NCBI RefSeq assembly: GCF_015706575.1
Contig: NW_024037070.1
Span: 4,335,874-4,399,873 of the forward strand
DNA: 64,000 bases
Origin: Patiria miniata
Taxonomy: Eukaryota; Echinodermata; Asteroidea; Valvatida; Asterinidae
Reading direction: 5' to 3'
Shown: in pieces, positions 20,301-32,700 of the stretch
How positions within the stretch are numbered: the stretch's first letter is position 1
How the letters are laid out: each line of letters starts with the position of its first letter
Translations under genes and position numbers: made by a program
The notes under the pieces: generated by a model
The model's database searches: none
Seen by the model: the letters and a program-made list of their open reading frames with translations, nothing else
What the model was told of the DNA's origin: nothing

Positions 20301-23017
20301 TTTCCTCTGTATGGACTAACAAGCCCCCAGATAGCAATTTCATGTCATCAAAGTCAATTTGAGCAGTGAGAATATACAAGCATTTTCTTAGAAAACACTT
20401 AGAATTTTTCAGTCCAATCTCATAGGGTTTGTACACAGGGTGTTGAGTGAACTTCTTATATGGAAATCTTTCCTTTGTCTCAAATTTTGCGCGTTCCGCG
20501 TCCATTTGTATATCATGTAATTGGACAATATTTCACCAGCTGCACTGACGCGATTCTAGCGGGATTCTACCGCGATAGGTCAATTGTAAGCTGTAGTCAA
20601 GTAATTCGGACGCCGCCTGTAAGTCAAGTTTTGAATCATTATTTGTGTCCTTATAGGTCTGGAGGCCCGAGGCTTCCTGTTCGGACCCATGATGTCTGTC
20701 CAGCTAGGCTGCTCCTTTGTTCCAATCAGGAAAAAGGGCAAACTGCCTGGCAAGTGTGTACAGGCATCGTACCTCCTGGAATACGGCACGGTAGGCTGAC
20801 TGTTCGTGTTGCTGTCATGAAAGGGTTTGGGGGAAGTCTTTAGTCCAAGACTTGATTTAGATTTTGTTTAGATAATTTCATAACTTACCAATGTGTTACG
20901 CACTGTGTTTATTCAAAATGTGTGAGCTGAGTAGTTGACATGTGCATAATTTTTGCAAGTATGGCTTGACAGCCAATCAGCAATCACCCTGACCAGCCGG
21001 GGGGTAAGTGTGAATGACACCGGCACATAGTTCCAGAGGAGAAGGATAACCTGAGCGTACCATTTTGTTTTGCAGGACATTATGGAGGCCCAGGCAGAGG
21101 CTATCAAACCAGGTCAGAAAGTGGTTATAGTCGACGACCTGATAGCCACGGGAGGTAGGCATTGTAGTTTTCATTTTTGGGGTCACCCCTTTAACCAGCT
21201 CACACTGGAGGCCGTGTATACACGCAAAGGTTTTGCGGTATTCAGAACGGATGACGGATAAACACGCAACGAGCGAGGCTGAAAATATCTGTCAGTGACC
21301 CGCTCTCAGCGAGTGGGTCCGGAAATATGAATGTCCTGCCCGAGGGTGATGGCTTCAACCCGCCTGGCTTGAGGTCGATTGAAAAGTAATCCCGCGCCTC
21401 GTTCCGTTCTTGTCAAAGTAATCCCAGCGTGAACTGGTTAATAAGTCCCAACCATGTTGTCAGTTTAACTGGATCCAAAGAGTCAGCCTATTGCCTGTCC
21501 TCTGCCTGACTGAGTCCCTGACCCACTGACTCCCCGACCGACCGACCGACTCCCCGATCGACTGACCGACTGACTGACTGTCTGACTGTGTCACTAAGTA
21601 TAAGTAATGTCCTAAACCTAGTCAAGCGTTGGGAATTTGTAAGGAAAATCATGAACTGAGAAAAACTTGTTTAAAGAGGTGCGCATTTCAGTAAGATTAA
21701 CCAAAAAGGATGTCAACAAGTTTTCATACGTTTAAGAGTTACACAAAATATTTCCCAAGTAAAATTCATGTCATGAACCCTTTAAAAGCCTATCCAGTGG
21801 CTTTTGACCATAGAGCTATATTAAATTACTAGAGCGCTAACTCCTCATTCTTGCGCGCGGAGATGCTTTGAAGCCGCTCTGGGCGCAGACATTTTGAATT
21901 TATGTGCGTGTTTGTAGAACACAGTCAAAATAGATGGATTGAATTTTAAAAGTGTACTCTAAATGCAAAGCGCAAGTAGAACATACGCAAACAACTTAAG
22001 CGCGTCATGACGGTTCAAAAAACGTCACGGCGAAAAGCATCTGCAGCGGAGGGACGCGCATACGTTGCGCTGTTTGCGTAGAGCAAACTGAAACGCTCAT
22101 TTGCTGATCGTGCATTTCGGTTTTGGGCGTATCGGCTTCGATGATGCACGGGTATGGAATACAAACGCAGATATGCAAATAGCCGTACAAAAGCCGTACA
22201 AAATTACGAGTTTTCCATAGGTTTGTGCACAAGCATGGATGCGCCCATCAGGCATTACTTTGTACATCGAGTTAGCGCTCTAGTAATTTAATGTAGCTCT
22301 ATGCTTTTGACCAATCAGAATAGTTATATCATCCAAGGACAGAACTCAGAAATGTTGAAGAAAACACTTTAAACCTTCAATAGAATTCTCTGGTCTGATC
22401 TAGTAAATAATAAACGGTTGTCTTTACCCTCCTACTTGTCACTGGTTAGGCCAAAAAAAAAAAGTCTCCGGTTTCTGGTATGCGCGCGTGTCGCCGTAGC
22501 CATGCGCGTCGGCAAAATGAAAAAAAAAAATTCAATGAAAGATGATGTCTCAAAACCGCCAAACTCACTGGTTTGACTGGAATCCTGCTGCTGCACAATT
22601 TTAACGTGTTTTTAGATGGGGTTTTGATCGAGAATAAGCTTTATGTGGCCTCTCTGGACTCCCATATATTTGCTCTAAGTTTAGTCGGGCACCATTTGCA
22701 GTCATCAGTCGACATTTGAAGCAAAAAAGTCGGGTAAAAAAAAAAGAAAAGCCGCATCGCCGCACCACTTTTTGGACAAGCTCCATACCAGAAACCGGAG
22801 ACTTTTTTTTTGGCCTTACCCTCCTACATGTCACTGGTAAGTTTTAGTTTCTCAGCTTTTCCTATTATTTTTCTTTGCAGGCACCATGAGTGCGGCCGTG
22901 GAGCTTATCAGCAAAATGGAGGGCAGGGTGGTGGAATGTTTAGTCCTCATCGAGTTACTTGATCTGAAAGGCGTGGCCAAACTCAAACATCCATTCTTTA
23001 GCGTTTTGCAGTTCTAA
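17397..23017 (+). CDS. APRT: Adenine phosphoribosyltransferase, 5 exons, 179 aa
   Basis: Converts adenine and PRPP to AMP in cytosolic purine salvage. Coding exons: 17397-17482, 19528-19631, 20657-20790, 21076-21154, 22881-23017. All have GT/AG borders and join in phase to 540 nt. The start CGCCATGG is a good Kozak match. Seen in the protein: [11 protein letters not shown] near the N-terminus, [15 protein letters not shown], and the PRPP-binding signature [12 protein letters not shown] at the end of exon 4, followed by TMSAAVELI. Human APRT has 180 residues and also five exons. Introns are large and filled with MITEs, none of which touches an exon. Complete and probably functional. Confidence 0.96.
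17587..18161 (+). mobile_element. DNA transposon carrying a tRNA-like module, copy 1
   Basis: About 575 bp in APRT intron 1. Ends are AGTGGATATTTTGCCGG and its inverse. Each end has a subterminal hairpin around GGCAAAC/GTTTGCC. The middle carries a tRNA-like segment (17740-17815). Two more copies lie inverted at 18760-19301 and 47689-48260. Confidence 0.8.
17740..17815 (+). ncRNA. tRNA-like module inside the transposon
   Basis: Has an A-box-like TGGTGTAGTGGTTAAG and a B-box GGTTCGATCCC at the proper spacing. The same segment is in the other two copies, where the B-box is partly decayed. It is a passenger, probably a captured SINE or tRNA fragment, not a working tRNA. Confidence 0.6.
18379..18691. 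mobile_element. Foldback MITE with 9-bp target duplication (TCGCCAACA)
   Basis: 313 bp in APRT intron 1. TCGCCAACA flanks at 18370-18378 and 18692-18700. Arms of about 55 bp starting TAGCCCACATGTGTGGCC pair almost fully. Related to 42600-43074. Confidence 0.85.
18760..19301 (-). mobile_element. DNA transposon carrying a tRNA-like module, copy 2
   Basis: Inverted relative to copy 1, in the same APRT intron. Flanked by TTTTGTTTA at 18751-18759 and 19302-19310, a 9-bp target duplication. It contains the minus-strand tRNA-like segment. Confidence 0.85.
20270..20473. repeat. Perfect 28-bp inverted repeat in APRT intron 2
   Basis: The arms at 20270-20297 and 20446-20473 are exact inverses around AGATTTCCATATAAGAAG, with 148 bp between. 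Likely a MITE remnant or a young foldback. Confidence 0.75.
21191..21441. mobile_element. TTAA-flanked MITE in APRT intron 4 (251 bp)
   Basis: TTAACCAGCTCACACTGG at the left and CCAGCGTGAACTGGTTAA at the right. TTAA duplications with inverted CC-starting ends suggest piggyBac mobilisation. Confidence 0.7.
21536..21592 (+). repeat. ACCG/ACTG-type tetranucleotide tract
   Basis: Short degenerate run of 4-bp units in APRT intron 4. Confidence 0.7.
21810..22302. mobile_element. MITE with 10-bp target duplication (GCTTTTGACC)
   Basis: 493 bp in APRT intron 4. Ends ATAGAGCTATATTAAATTAC and its inverse; flanks GCTTTTGACC at 21800-21809 and 22303-22312. A second copy lies at 37965-38461 and a fragment at 54871-55000. 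Confidence 0.85.
22459..22815. mobile_element. Foldback element flanked by 24-bp direct repeats
   Basis: GGCC, an A run, GTCTCCGGTTTCTGGTATG, then unrelated middle, then the inverse. It lies between near-identical TTACCCTCCTAC[T/A]TGTCACTGG copies at 22434-22458 and 22816-22839. It ends about 40 bp before APRT exon 5. Confidence 0.75.
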
Positions 23018-23464
23018 ATTGGAATCTTTTGTTTCAAAATGTATGATTTTCCTCTTCAGAAATACACTATGCATGTTTCTCTTTTTTTAATTCCTTTGGC
23101 ATAAGCCAGAAAGAGGGATATGTGATAGTGTATTCCTTCTGTGTGTCTGTGTGTCGTTACGTGTGTCATTATGGGTAGGCATTACATTCACTGTGTGGAC
23201 TTCCTAACAAAAGAGGTCCACATAAACCAGGTAGAGGTGACGTCGTTTCCCCATTTCTGGAAAACAGGTTTAGAGGCATTTTGGGGTTAGGTTTATCTGT
23301 GGCAGAATGAAGATCATAGAAAAAAAAATGGGTTGAAAGAGTTTTCACAGTTTGAGAAAAATGAGTTTTTTCACTGGTTTTTCTTAACTACACGGAAGCA
23401 ATGAAATGTCCACACTTGGTATGTAACGTAAACATGTGTGTGTGTCAGTCCGTGTGTTACATTT

Positions 23465-23790
23465 TGATTAGGTTAACTGTTTAGTACTGTCATATGAAAA
23501 GTCAGACTTCAATCTCAACCAAACTTGGTGACAATAATCTTTGGGTAGGGGGACTTAAGATGACTTGAGACATTTGTGGTCAAAGGTCTTCTAGGGGTCA
23601 AATAAGGTCATTGGTTTTCTTGGGTAAGGTAAACTGAAAAGTGCCGTCATGAAAAGTCAGATTTCACTCTCAACCAATTTTGCTGACAATAATCTTTGGA
23701 TAGGGGGATTTAAGATGACTGAAGACATTTCAGGTCAAATGTCATCTAGGGGTCAAATGAGGTCATTGTTGATGTTGGTTGACACTGAAA
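23465..23790 (+). repeat. Two tandem ~160-bp repeat copies downstream of APRT
   Basis: Both contain GACAATAATCTTTGG and TCTAGGGGTCAAAT. Related sequence recurs at 52195-52420. Probably part of an interspersed repeat. Confidence 0.65.
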
Positions 23791-23887
23791 AGTGTGCATA
23801 CTAACTTATATGTACTGTATCAATACTGTCAGCATACCAGGGGGATCGCGCAAGTTAACTTGCAGTATTTTTCTCTTTTATATTCCT

Positions 23888-24271
23888 AATAAGCCATTTG
23901 CGAGTTAAATTTGAATAAAATCTGGAACGCTGACTTAATCCAATGCTTTGCACATTTTAACTTTGCATTCTCCCGACTAAAGAGACTGTTACTACATCAC
24001 GTGATTCGGGGCAAGCCTTATGCTAGCAACACCCAGCTCTGGCATGGTCTGGTGTCTTTGTGCCATTCTCACCCATTGTGAGCGATGTATTGATGCTGAG
24101 CGTCTCTTACGTAACTGCAAGAGCTTGCCCCGAATCATGTGATTAGCAACAGTGTCTTTGGTCTGGAGAATTCAAAGTTAAAATGTGCCAAGCATTCTGA
24201 GCAAGTCAGTGTACCAGATGTTATTGAAATGTAAATCCCAAAGGGTATAGGTTACTCGCAAATGGCTTATT
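23888..24271. mobile_element. Foldback MITE (384 bp) with AATAAGCCATTTGCGAGT ends
   Basis: Terminal and internal segments (for example GATTCGGGGCAAGC and its inverse) pair. Lies between APRT and the next gene. Confidence 0.75.
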
Positions 24272-24972
24272 CTACATTGTATATTCAGGTTGTATTCAAA
24301 TACTAAAATAACTTGAAAATGTACATTCATTTGGATTTGTATGGTAAGCGTTAATGTATGGTAACCTTTAAGTAAATAAAAAGTTATTTCTTTCTTTTTG
24401 TTTTATGGTTTTTCAAACTTCAGCTTTCAAATGAACATCAGGTTAAAATGTCAGCATTCAAATTTGTAAAAATAAATTAAGAGTGAGAGTTGTATATTTT
24501 TTTCAATCTGCCTCTCAGGAATTTGAACGTTCCCTATTCCATAATACTACTAAGCGCACAACTTGGTTCTAAATATGGAGCCACTGTCGATCTACTTTAC
24601 AGAACTGACTGTAGTAATTTATATTAATGAACACCCTATCCTTTGAGGAAAAAAAATCCCTTCAACCATTTTGGCCTCTATGCTTATTAGGGAATGTACA
24701 TGATTGGCTTGTGCCATAATTTTCAGAAATGAACTATTTGAGGGAAAATGCTGGAAAAACCAAGAAAAACAAAAATGTTTAAGTAGTCTGGTTCCCTGAC
24801 TCCACTAAAGATGAAATGGATCAATTTATAGATGCCAGAAAATTGTAAGGTAAGGGAACCAGTCTAGCTGGCCTGCACCCATTCATGAACATGTAACCAA
24901 TAGCAAACACAATTTGGACTGGAAAAAAAAATGGTAAATTTGGAGCAGTAGTTGAAAAATAGTTAGGTTTTT

Positions 24973-25340
24973 CCAACGGTGGTCGGCCAACCACCGTTGG
25001 AAATTTATACAAAATACCACTTTTCTTGAAAATGACTTCACACCAGGTGCCATAATTTTACAGGATGCTTTAGACTGTCATTTACCAACATCCTAGTAAG
25101 GTATTTCGTAAAAATTTGTTGGTTTTGTTTTTCAATGTTTGCAAATGTTGTATATTCTCTTCAAAGATAGTATACAACATTGGTATAAAAAAATATCAAA
25201 TTATTATGAAGAATCTCACTTGACAGTAAGCGAACAATAGTTGCAAGCATCCTGTTATAAATCACGGCTTCTCATCATGATGTGCTGTCATTTTCAAGAA
25301 AGGTCGATTTTTGTATCATTTCCAACGATAGTCGGCCTAA
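24973..25340. mobile_element. Foldback element with CCAACGGTGGT hairpin end
   Basis: Left end forms its own hairpin (CCAACGGTGGT/ACCACCGTTGG). The segment CTTTTCTTGAAAATGAC near 25020 is inverted near 25290. No gene. Confidence 0.6.
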
Positions 25341-26726
25341 TGAAACACGGATGTTTTCCCACCTCCATGAATGAACGAAAACTTGAAAATCACCATCAAT
25401 ATTTTTTAAAAAGACAAAAAGAAAGAGTTGACTCGGTTGTTTCTCAAAACAAACAGTCTGACAGTTATAATAATGTTTCAGAGTCTCAACTCAAAATGAT
25501 TAAAATCTCATTTGTATTTGAATGCCTGTGTGTGTACGTGTAATCTGTAATTCTAACTCAGAAATGACATTCCATGGAAAACTATGAAAATAGGTTCTTT
25601 TTTTACTTTGTAAAACATGCATAGATTTTGATAGCATGGATTATATTCTTTCTCTTTTCAGATGAATGGAATCAAATTTGATTGCTTTTTACCGTGGGGG
25701 AAAAATCATTATTCCAGGTCGCTTTCGTTTTTCACTCACCCTCAATATTACCTTTAAAGTTGGCCTAAGTTTTCCTGCAATATTTAGCACAACTTTTGAA
25801 CAGTGATATGTGTAGACGTATTCACACTTACTCAGGAAAAGCTTCCATTTTGAGCTTGAGCTGGGAAAACTTGTATTTCTTGTTGCAAACTTTATAGCCA
25901 CGTACTAGACATGGAATGCTCCAGATGAGGCATTCCAAAAGGTCCACATTTTCAAAGTCAATGAAAAAGTCTTTGTACTAGTTGTAGTCACAATAGATTA
26001 CGGGTGGTCGGTTGTTTTGTATCATGATTTGACTTTAAAATGAATAAACTAGCTGTTAAGCTGTAAAACTTTTAATCGGGGAGTATACTGATTTTTAATT
26101 TAAACTTTTTTTGTTTTTGATTGATTGTGTTTATGTAGCATTCTAAATAGCAGTTTCACTTGAAGAAATATATCGGAACTCCTGAAAAACCTGAATTTAA
26201 GTCCTGTTCAACTCTTTTTGGAGCCAGATCTCTGAAATTCTCAGTGTCAATGTTATGATGTTTAATTTAATTATCAGAAACTAAGTTCTCTGCAAAGCAA
26301 ATGCGGCTGAAATATATTCCGATCATGAATTCGTTTCTGTCATTTTTTTTGTATAAAAAGAGGGGGAAACTACTGCACTTGAATTAGATGAGAAAGGCTT
26401 TGGAATTAGAAATTCTAAACATAAGCTCATTTTAGGATCAGGTGGCTTATAACAACGTGTAGTTGACGTTTATAACCGATAGAGGGCGGTGTTCAAGTAC
26501 CGCTGTATGTAAATGAAAGGTGAAAAACTAGCCCTGCAGAGGGCGCTAGCGCAGATTTGGTATAAACAAAAACATTGTACGACGACTACGAAGGAACGTC
26601 TTTCTGACCAAATTCTCCGAGAATTTCACCTCATTTCGTGCAATGGATGATATGCTACAGTAGGTCTATACCTCTCGAATTCGTGGGGTTCTTCAGCCGC
26701 GACTTTCCTATGTAATTTGGAGAAAA
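25341..26726. other. Intergenic region before the MATCAP-like gene
   Basis: Unassigned A/T-rich DNA without a supported gene. The last ~150 bp should hold the promoter; no TATA box is clear. Confidence 0.4.
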
Positions 26727-29700
26727 ATGGGGCGTGGAAAGAAGCTTCGCCTTCGGCATCGGCAAGATCGGACGCGAGGCCCTAGCAACGGACAGCCGCC
26801 CGAATCTCCAGGCGGCCTAGGTCTGGTCCTAGGTCACGGTGATGAAGAAGAGGATGAGGTTTTACTGCGGCAAGTGCCCATGGTATGTTACATGCAAAGA
26901 AAAAGAAAGCTAGCCTAATATCTGGAGTTGGTAACCTGTAGTTGGTAACCTGTAGTTTTTGTACAAGACTGGTGTGTTTTATTTTTTATAAAATAATCAA
27001 CAAAGTTTTGCCTTATTTAATTATTTTAATATATTATAGGGCCAACTAAATACAGTCGTTTTCCTAGTTCCGGATTTTTCCTTGTTCCGGATCGCTTCAA
27101 ATAAAAACCTACCTCGTTTGGATTAGTCTCCAATAAAACAAATTCTGACGGAGTGCATTTTGAAAAGGAATATGTAAGCTTCTTGATACCCAAAGATCGT
27201 TTTCGATAAAATCCTTAGAAAAGGAATTTTGGCCAGATTTCCGACTCGCACTTCAACATGTTTGGACGGTTTAAAGAAAATCACGGCAGCTGCGAATCGA
27301 CGATAAATTTTCACCTAGGTATATCTCTCGTACCGTGTGGTTTCGAATATTTTTTTCATTCACTACAATCGTAATCGTATAAACTCTTCCATCGAATGTT
27401 TGTTCAATCAAAATAAGTTGTAGCGTCTCTAATATTTGAAAATTTGCAAACGAATGACCGTATGCTTTTGCCTAGTTACGGATCGCGCGTGCACTTACGA
27501 CCCAACTACACGCGCGTTAATCGATTTTGTGTGACGTATTCTGTGCCGTGTGCAAGGTTTTCAGTCCGTGCGTGAGTTCGTGCCGTTGCGCTGCAGACAA
27601 AAGTTTCAACATTATTTATGTTAATTCTCTTTTGGAAATTTGCTGGAATTCTCTTCAATTAACTATTTTTGGAAAATTAAATAATACTTTATCAGAAAAT
27701 GTGCTTGATTTGGGGTGGTTCTGGCTGAAAACTTGATTTTCTCGCGTGATTTTTTTTTCGCGCGAATCAGTTTTTGATCGATTCGGAACTGATTGAACCG
27801 ATCCGGAACTAGGAAAAGTGGCATCGGTACTTTTGACGTCGTAAAGTCACAATAAAAAAAGCTTAAATTTTGAAAACTATTTTGTAGTATCTCCATCACT
27901 CAAGTTAAACTTTTAAACCAATGTCACTTGAATTCATGGAGTAGTTGAGCCGAAAGCAGCCTGAATGATGTTTGCTATCCGGAACTAGGAAAATGACTGT
28001 ACTTCAAATTTTCAAAACTGATCCTCACACTGTGAAGAGGTGGCATTAAAATCCTGTAATCCGTAACGAAAATTTCTGTACAAAACACTGACTCACTGCT
28101 CTGTAAATGTGTATCAACATTGAACATTTTTTTTTATTTGGGGGAGATAGAGGCCTAGGCCTGTATGAACATTTAAAAATAAAAACCAGAATTTGTGAAG
28201 AATTTCATAAAATGTTGAAAAAGGAATAGCCTTTGCTGTGGGGTCCTGAATTAATCAAAATAAAACAAAACCATGTGCTAGATTTTGGCAGATTAAAGTG
28301 AAGTGTAGGTTTAACAGATACATGTATGTATGTCTAAACAATGTAAAATGACTAAAGGGGTAAGTATTTTTGTCTTTCAACACAACAGGTAATCCAAGAA
28401 CAGATTAGTGTGGTGCCTCTCAGACAAAGAACAGTCAGTAAAAGAGACAGGAAGATGGCCTGGGGAACTGTTCTTGCTCCTAAAGACCCCAACATCAGGA
28501 AGTCCTCGGTCTCAAGCCGCCACAGTCAGTCATCAGGTAGCATCGACCGCAATCACAGGGAACCAGCCACAGCACAGAGACCTAATTTAAGCGATCAAAC
28601 CCTGTCAAGTTCTTCACGTTCAGCTTCCCAAGACATCAAACTGCCGATTCTTTCCAGTAGTACGCACAGCCGTTCACAGCCAACCAAACCTTGCCGTAAA
28701 ATCTCCCACAACTCTTCCCAAAGTGCCGGCGCCAAGAACCAACCAACTCGACGGAAACCAAAAACCGACTCGACTTCTAAGCATGGAGATCAGGGACAGA
28801 AGTTGTCAAGTAAGCCGGCGAAGAAACCGAGAGCTGTCCCAATCCTTGCGGCGATAACGCCGGACAATGTGGAACACGAGAAGCAGAAATTCTTTGAGAG
28901 CAGCTTTGACTATAATCCACAGTTCAGTTACCGAAGTCCGCCCTCAGCAGGCGTTCTGGAGAGATACAACAAGGCAACCGACAAGTTGATTCAGCCGGTG
29001 TGTAAAAACTCTCCTGAGTGTTCAATCGTTCCCCAACCTGACCGCCTCCCTTAACCCTACCCCTACTCCCTCAGTAGTCGAAAAAGTAAAGGCTACCCTA
29101 ACCTTGCTGAAATTCAAGGAACAACAAACTAGATCAACATTTTTTGTTAACGTTGATTCAGTTGAAGTTCTAGCATTATGACTTTGTCTTACAGAAAGTT
29201 TCCAAGACCAGAGATCATGCAACCATTGCAGTGCTGATAATTTTAATTTATCATTTGCACAGCAAAAAATATTCACATTGGTGCGGAAATATAAAGGGAT
29301 ATTCACATTAGCCCTAACACCTTAGAACTGGACCTAGTCCATTGAAATCCATCAATCACTGTGCGTCCAATACAAAACTGTACATGACGTAATGGAATCC
29401 ACCACTGACGCACTGGTTGACATTCATGGACTTGCTACACATGGCTTTTATCGCAATAGCGGTACAGGAAGCTAGGCAAAATCAATCGGATACCCCTAGC
29501 ACTGCTTGAGGCCATTAGGCCCAAGTCCTTCACACCCCATCAGAGTCATGCCAGGCCTTCTAGCCGGACCAAGTCCCCCAAAATCCACCAAAATGGGGGG
29601 ATGGATTTTGTTGGAGTTGGGGTGGTTAGGGTTAGTGCGGAAATATAAAGGGACACCCCACATTATCAGTTACTGGCATCCCCACCAACAAATGTTGCTG

Positions 29701-32700
29701 ATTGAAGTTACCTCAGCCAACCCATTTCCTGTAAGGATATTAAAACCCAGCAGTACAACAACTTATTTAACATTTACTTTTCCTTCCTCAAACTAGGCCA
29801 TCCAAGTCTTTCAAGCCACCCTGCTGAAGTTCAAGACCTATAAACGTTTTGAGGCCACGACAGGTGGCAAGCCAATCTCCGTATCCCAGTTCACAGCCAT
29901 GTTCCAGCAGTACCTGGCCCAGGAAGGCCTTACCAACAAGGTGGCCCTGAACCTGAGCGACAGCCTGGTAGCCCGTGCGGTGATGAGTAGGACAAACGGA
30001 CGAGCGACGCTCAACGCCAGACCCAATGCGCTCAAGTCCCAGTGGTCGGACGGGCTGCTCAGACATGAAATAGGTAAGGCTTGAAGAATTAATACATAAA
30101 AACCCAAGGGAATGGAACGTAGGCTTGAAAGATTCAATGTCCGGGAGCCAGTGTCATGGTGCTGCTTAATGGTCAGTGGGAATGTTGTGCTAACTACCGT
30201 ATAGGAGCAAAATGGTTGAAGCATGTTTCAGCTTTGAATCCGGCGCCTTTGAATGACTATTATGGGCTTCGTGACCCAACGAAAGAGGGCGCCCTTTTAC
30301 CTAGCAATGATGTCTCATGGGCAGGACATTTAGCTGGTTTGACGCGCATCGTTCCTTGTGTGTGACGCACGTACACCAGGGGATTTGTACTATGTACACG
30401 CAGTGCAGTGGTAGGCTGCACGTCGCGGCAAAATTGCAGTCGGGCAAGATGGCGTCGGTCGGTCACCCCCAACTGTGCTTTCTTTGCTGGTGAAGGGGTA
30501 CTTGTGAAAGGAGCGGATTGTCAGATACTGTGCGCCTTACAAATGCTTTGTAATTATTATTATTATCTATACTACAATTCAAGGAATCTCTGTCTGTCTG
30601 TCTGTCTGTCCGCCGATTATCTCCAGAACCGGGCACCGTATGAAGTTGAAAATCTGCGGGTATATTGCTCGAGACAGCAGAATGTGCAGTGCCAAGTTTG
30701 AAGTGGTTTGGACCAGCGGTTGTCGAAAAAGCTGCAAAAAAGCAGTATTTTCTGAGGCCTAGCGCGCCAGAATATAGCCTAGAACTCCGCGCACTGATGT
30801 TCTTTTCAATTGTTTACGTCATGTTTGAGCAAGAGCTCGCGTGCTTAATATGACGCAACAATGGAAAAAAGGACGGGCACATTGTAGGGCGATAGCACTG
30901 CACACCACGTCTTCGTACATGAGTGACATGCACGGGCACATGCATTTTGTAGTCAACTGAGCAACCATCACTGCACTGTATGTAGGCGGTCGACTGAGCA
31001 ACTCTAATACAATATGGTATCGCCCTACAACTACGCCCTACAGTTGTAGGGCGATATCATATTGTCCAGTAGGGGTAAATATCAGTGCCGGGGGGTGACG
31101 ACATTTTTGTGCGTTTAACTTGCGAGTGTGCGTTCACATCATTGAATAATGTGCGTTATTTGCACGAGCTGCAGTTCTCAACTGCCCCTTCCGAACACGC
31201 ACATTTTCGACTGGCCCTGCACTAGTTATATTAAAGTGGAAAAATTTAGCCACTTAAAAACACATACCAAAGCTAAAGAGTCGTTGTGTCGTACATTCCA
31301 TGCAAACAGCAAAGTTGAGCTTCAAAGTCAGTCTCATTTATAGGTTTGGGAACCGTTGTAGACATGCAACTGCACTGACACCACATGTTAATTTACTATT
31401 CATACCTGTCCTAGACTGATGGCAATCTTTAAATTCCATCTTATAATGGCAATCTTTTACATATTGAAGGCTACATACATGCTCCACTTAACCTTTAACA
31501 TAGCTTATTCCTTCTCTTTTTTTTTTTTAGGAACTCATTACATACGGAGCGCCAACAATCGCGAGCACCCGTGGAGCACGCCAAAAGGCCGCAAGCAGCA
31601 CGGCCTCAGCTCTCTCAACCCGACTGAAGAGGGCATCGCAAGCATCCACAGCGTCTTACTCAGAAAGGAACCCTTCCTGTGGCGCTCAGCAATGCTGTAC
31701 TACACCACCTACATGGCTTCCAGGCTGTCCTTCGCGGATCTGTTTCGGGACCTGGGGACCTACATTGAGGATCCGGAGGTCCGGTGGGACTACTGCTTGA
31801 GAGCCAAACGAGGACAGACGGACACCTCTCAACCAGGTCAGAAACTCTTGGGTAATATGAATATCCCTAAAAACACATACCATCCTCTGTATAACCCTTT
31901 TATCCTTACACTTTCCAAGTTGGAATCATACTTATCAGTGTTGTAATCCGGTCAATCACAAGTCACCACAAGTCCATCACAAGTCATCACAAGTCCATCA
32001 CAAGTCACCACAAGTCCATCACAAGTCATCACAAGTCCATCACAAGTCACCACAAGTCCATCACAAGTCACCACAAGTCCATCACAAGTCACCACAAGTC
32101 CATCACAAGTCACCACAAGTTCATCACAAGTCACCACACAAGTCCATCACAAGTCACCACAAGTCCATCACGAGTCACCACAAGTCCATCACAAGTCACC
32201 ACAAGTCACCACAAGTCTAACACAAGTCACCACAAGTCCATCACAAGTCACCACAAGTCCATTACAAGTCCACCACAAGTCCATCACAAGTCCATCACAA
32301 GTCACCACAAGTCACCACAAGTCCATCACAAGTCACCACAAGTCCATCACAAGTCACCACAAGTCCATCGCAAGTCACCACAAGTCCATCACAAGTCATC
32401 CAGTCTCAATTCAATTCACAAGCTATTCAACTGAAATGTGATAACAGCCTTCCTTTGTCACCGTCCAGCCCCTGTCATTTGCATCCTGACTTGTGAATTG
32501 ACTTGTGATATGCCCGCGACGCCGACTGAGCATGTGATTGTTAACAGTTTTGCCAAGATGTTTCAATGTGAGGCTGAGCTTGCAGTCTCACCACATGCTT
32601 ACTAATTATTTCCTGGTCGGCTTCATGCATTTCTGCACCTGCTGCTTGACGTGAGAGAAAGTCCCAGGTCTTGTGGTCTTGAGCAGCAACTGCAGCCTCT

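Noticed and set aside
31952-32400. CRISPR-like regular repeats
   Set aside because: Units are contiguous, without unique spacers, and the genome is animal. It is a minisatellite.
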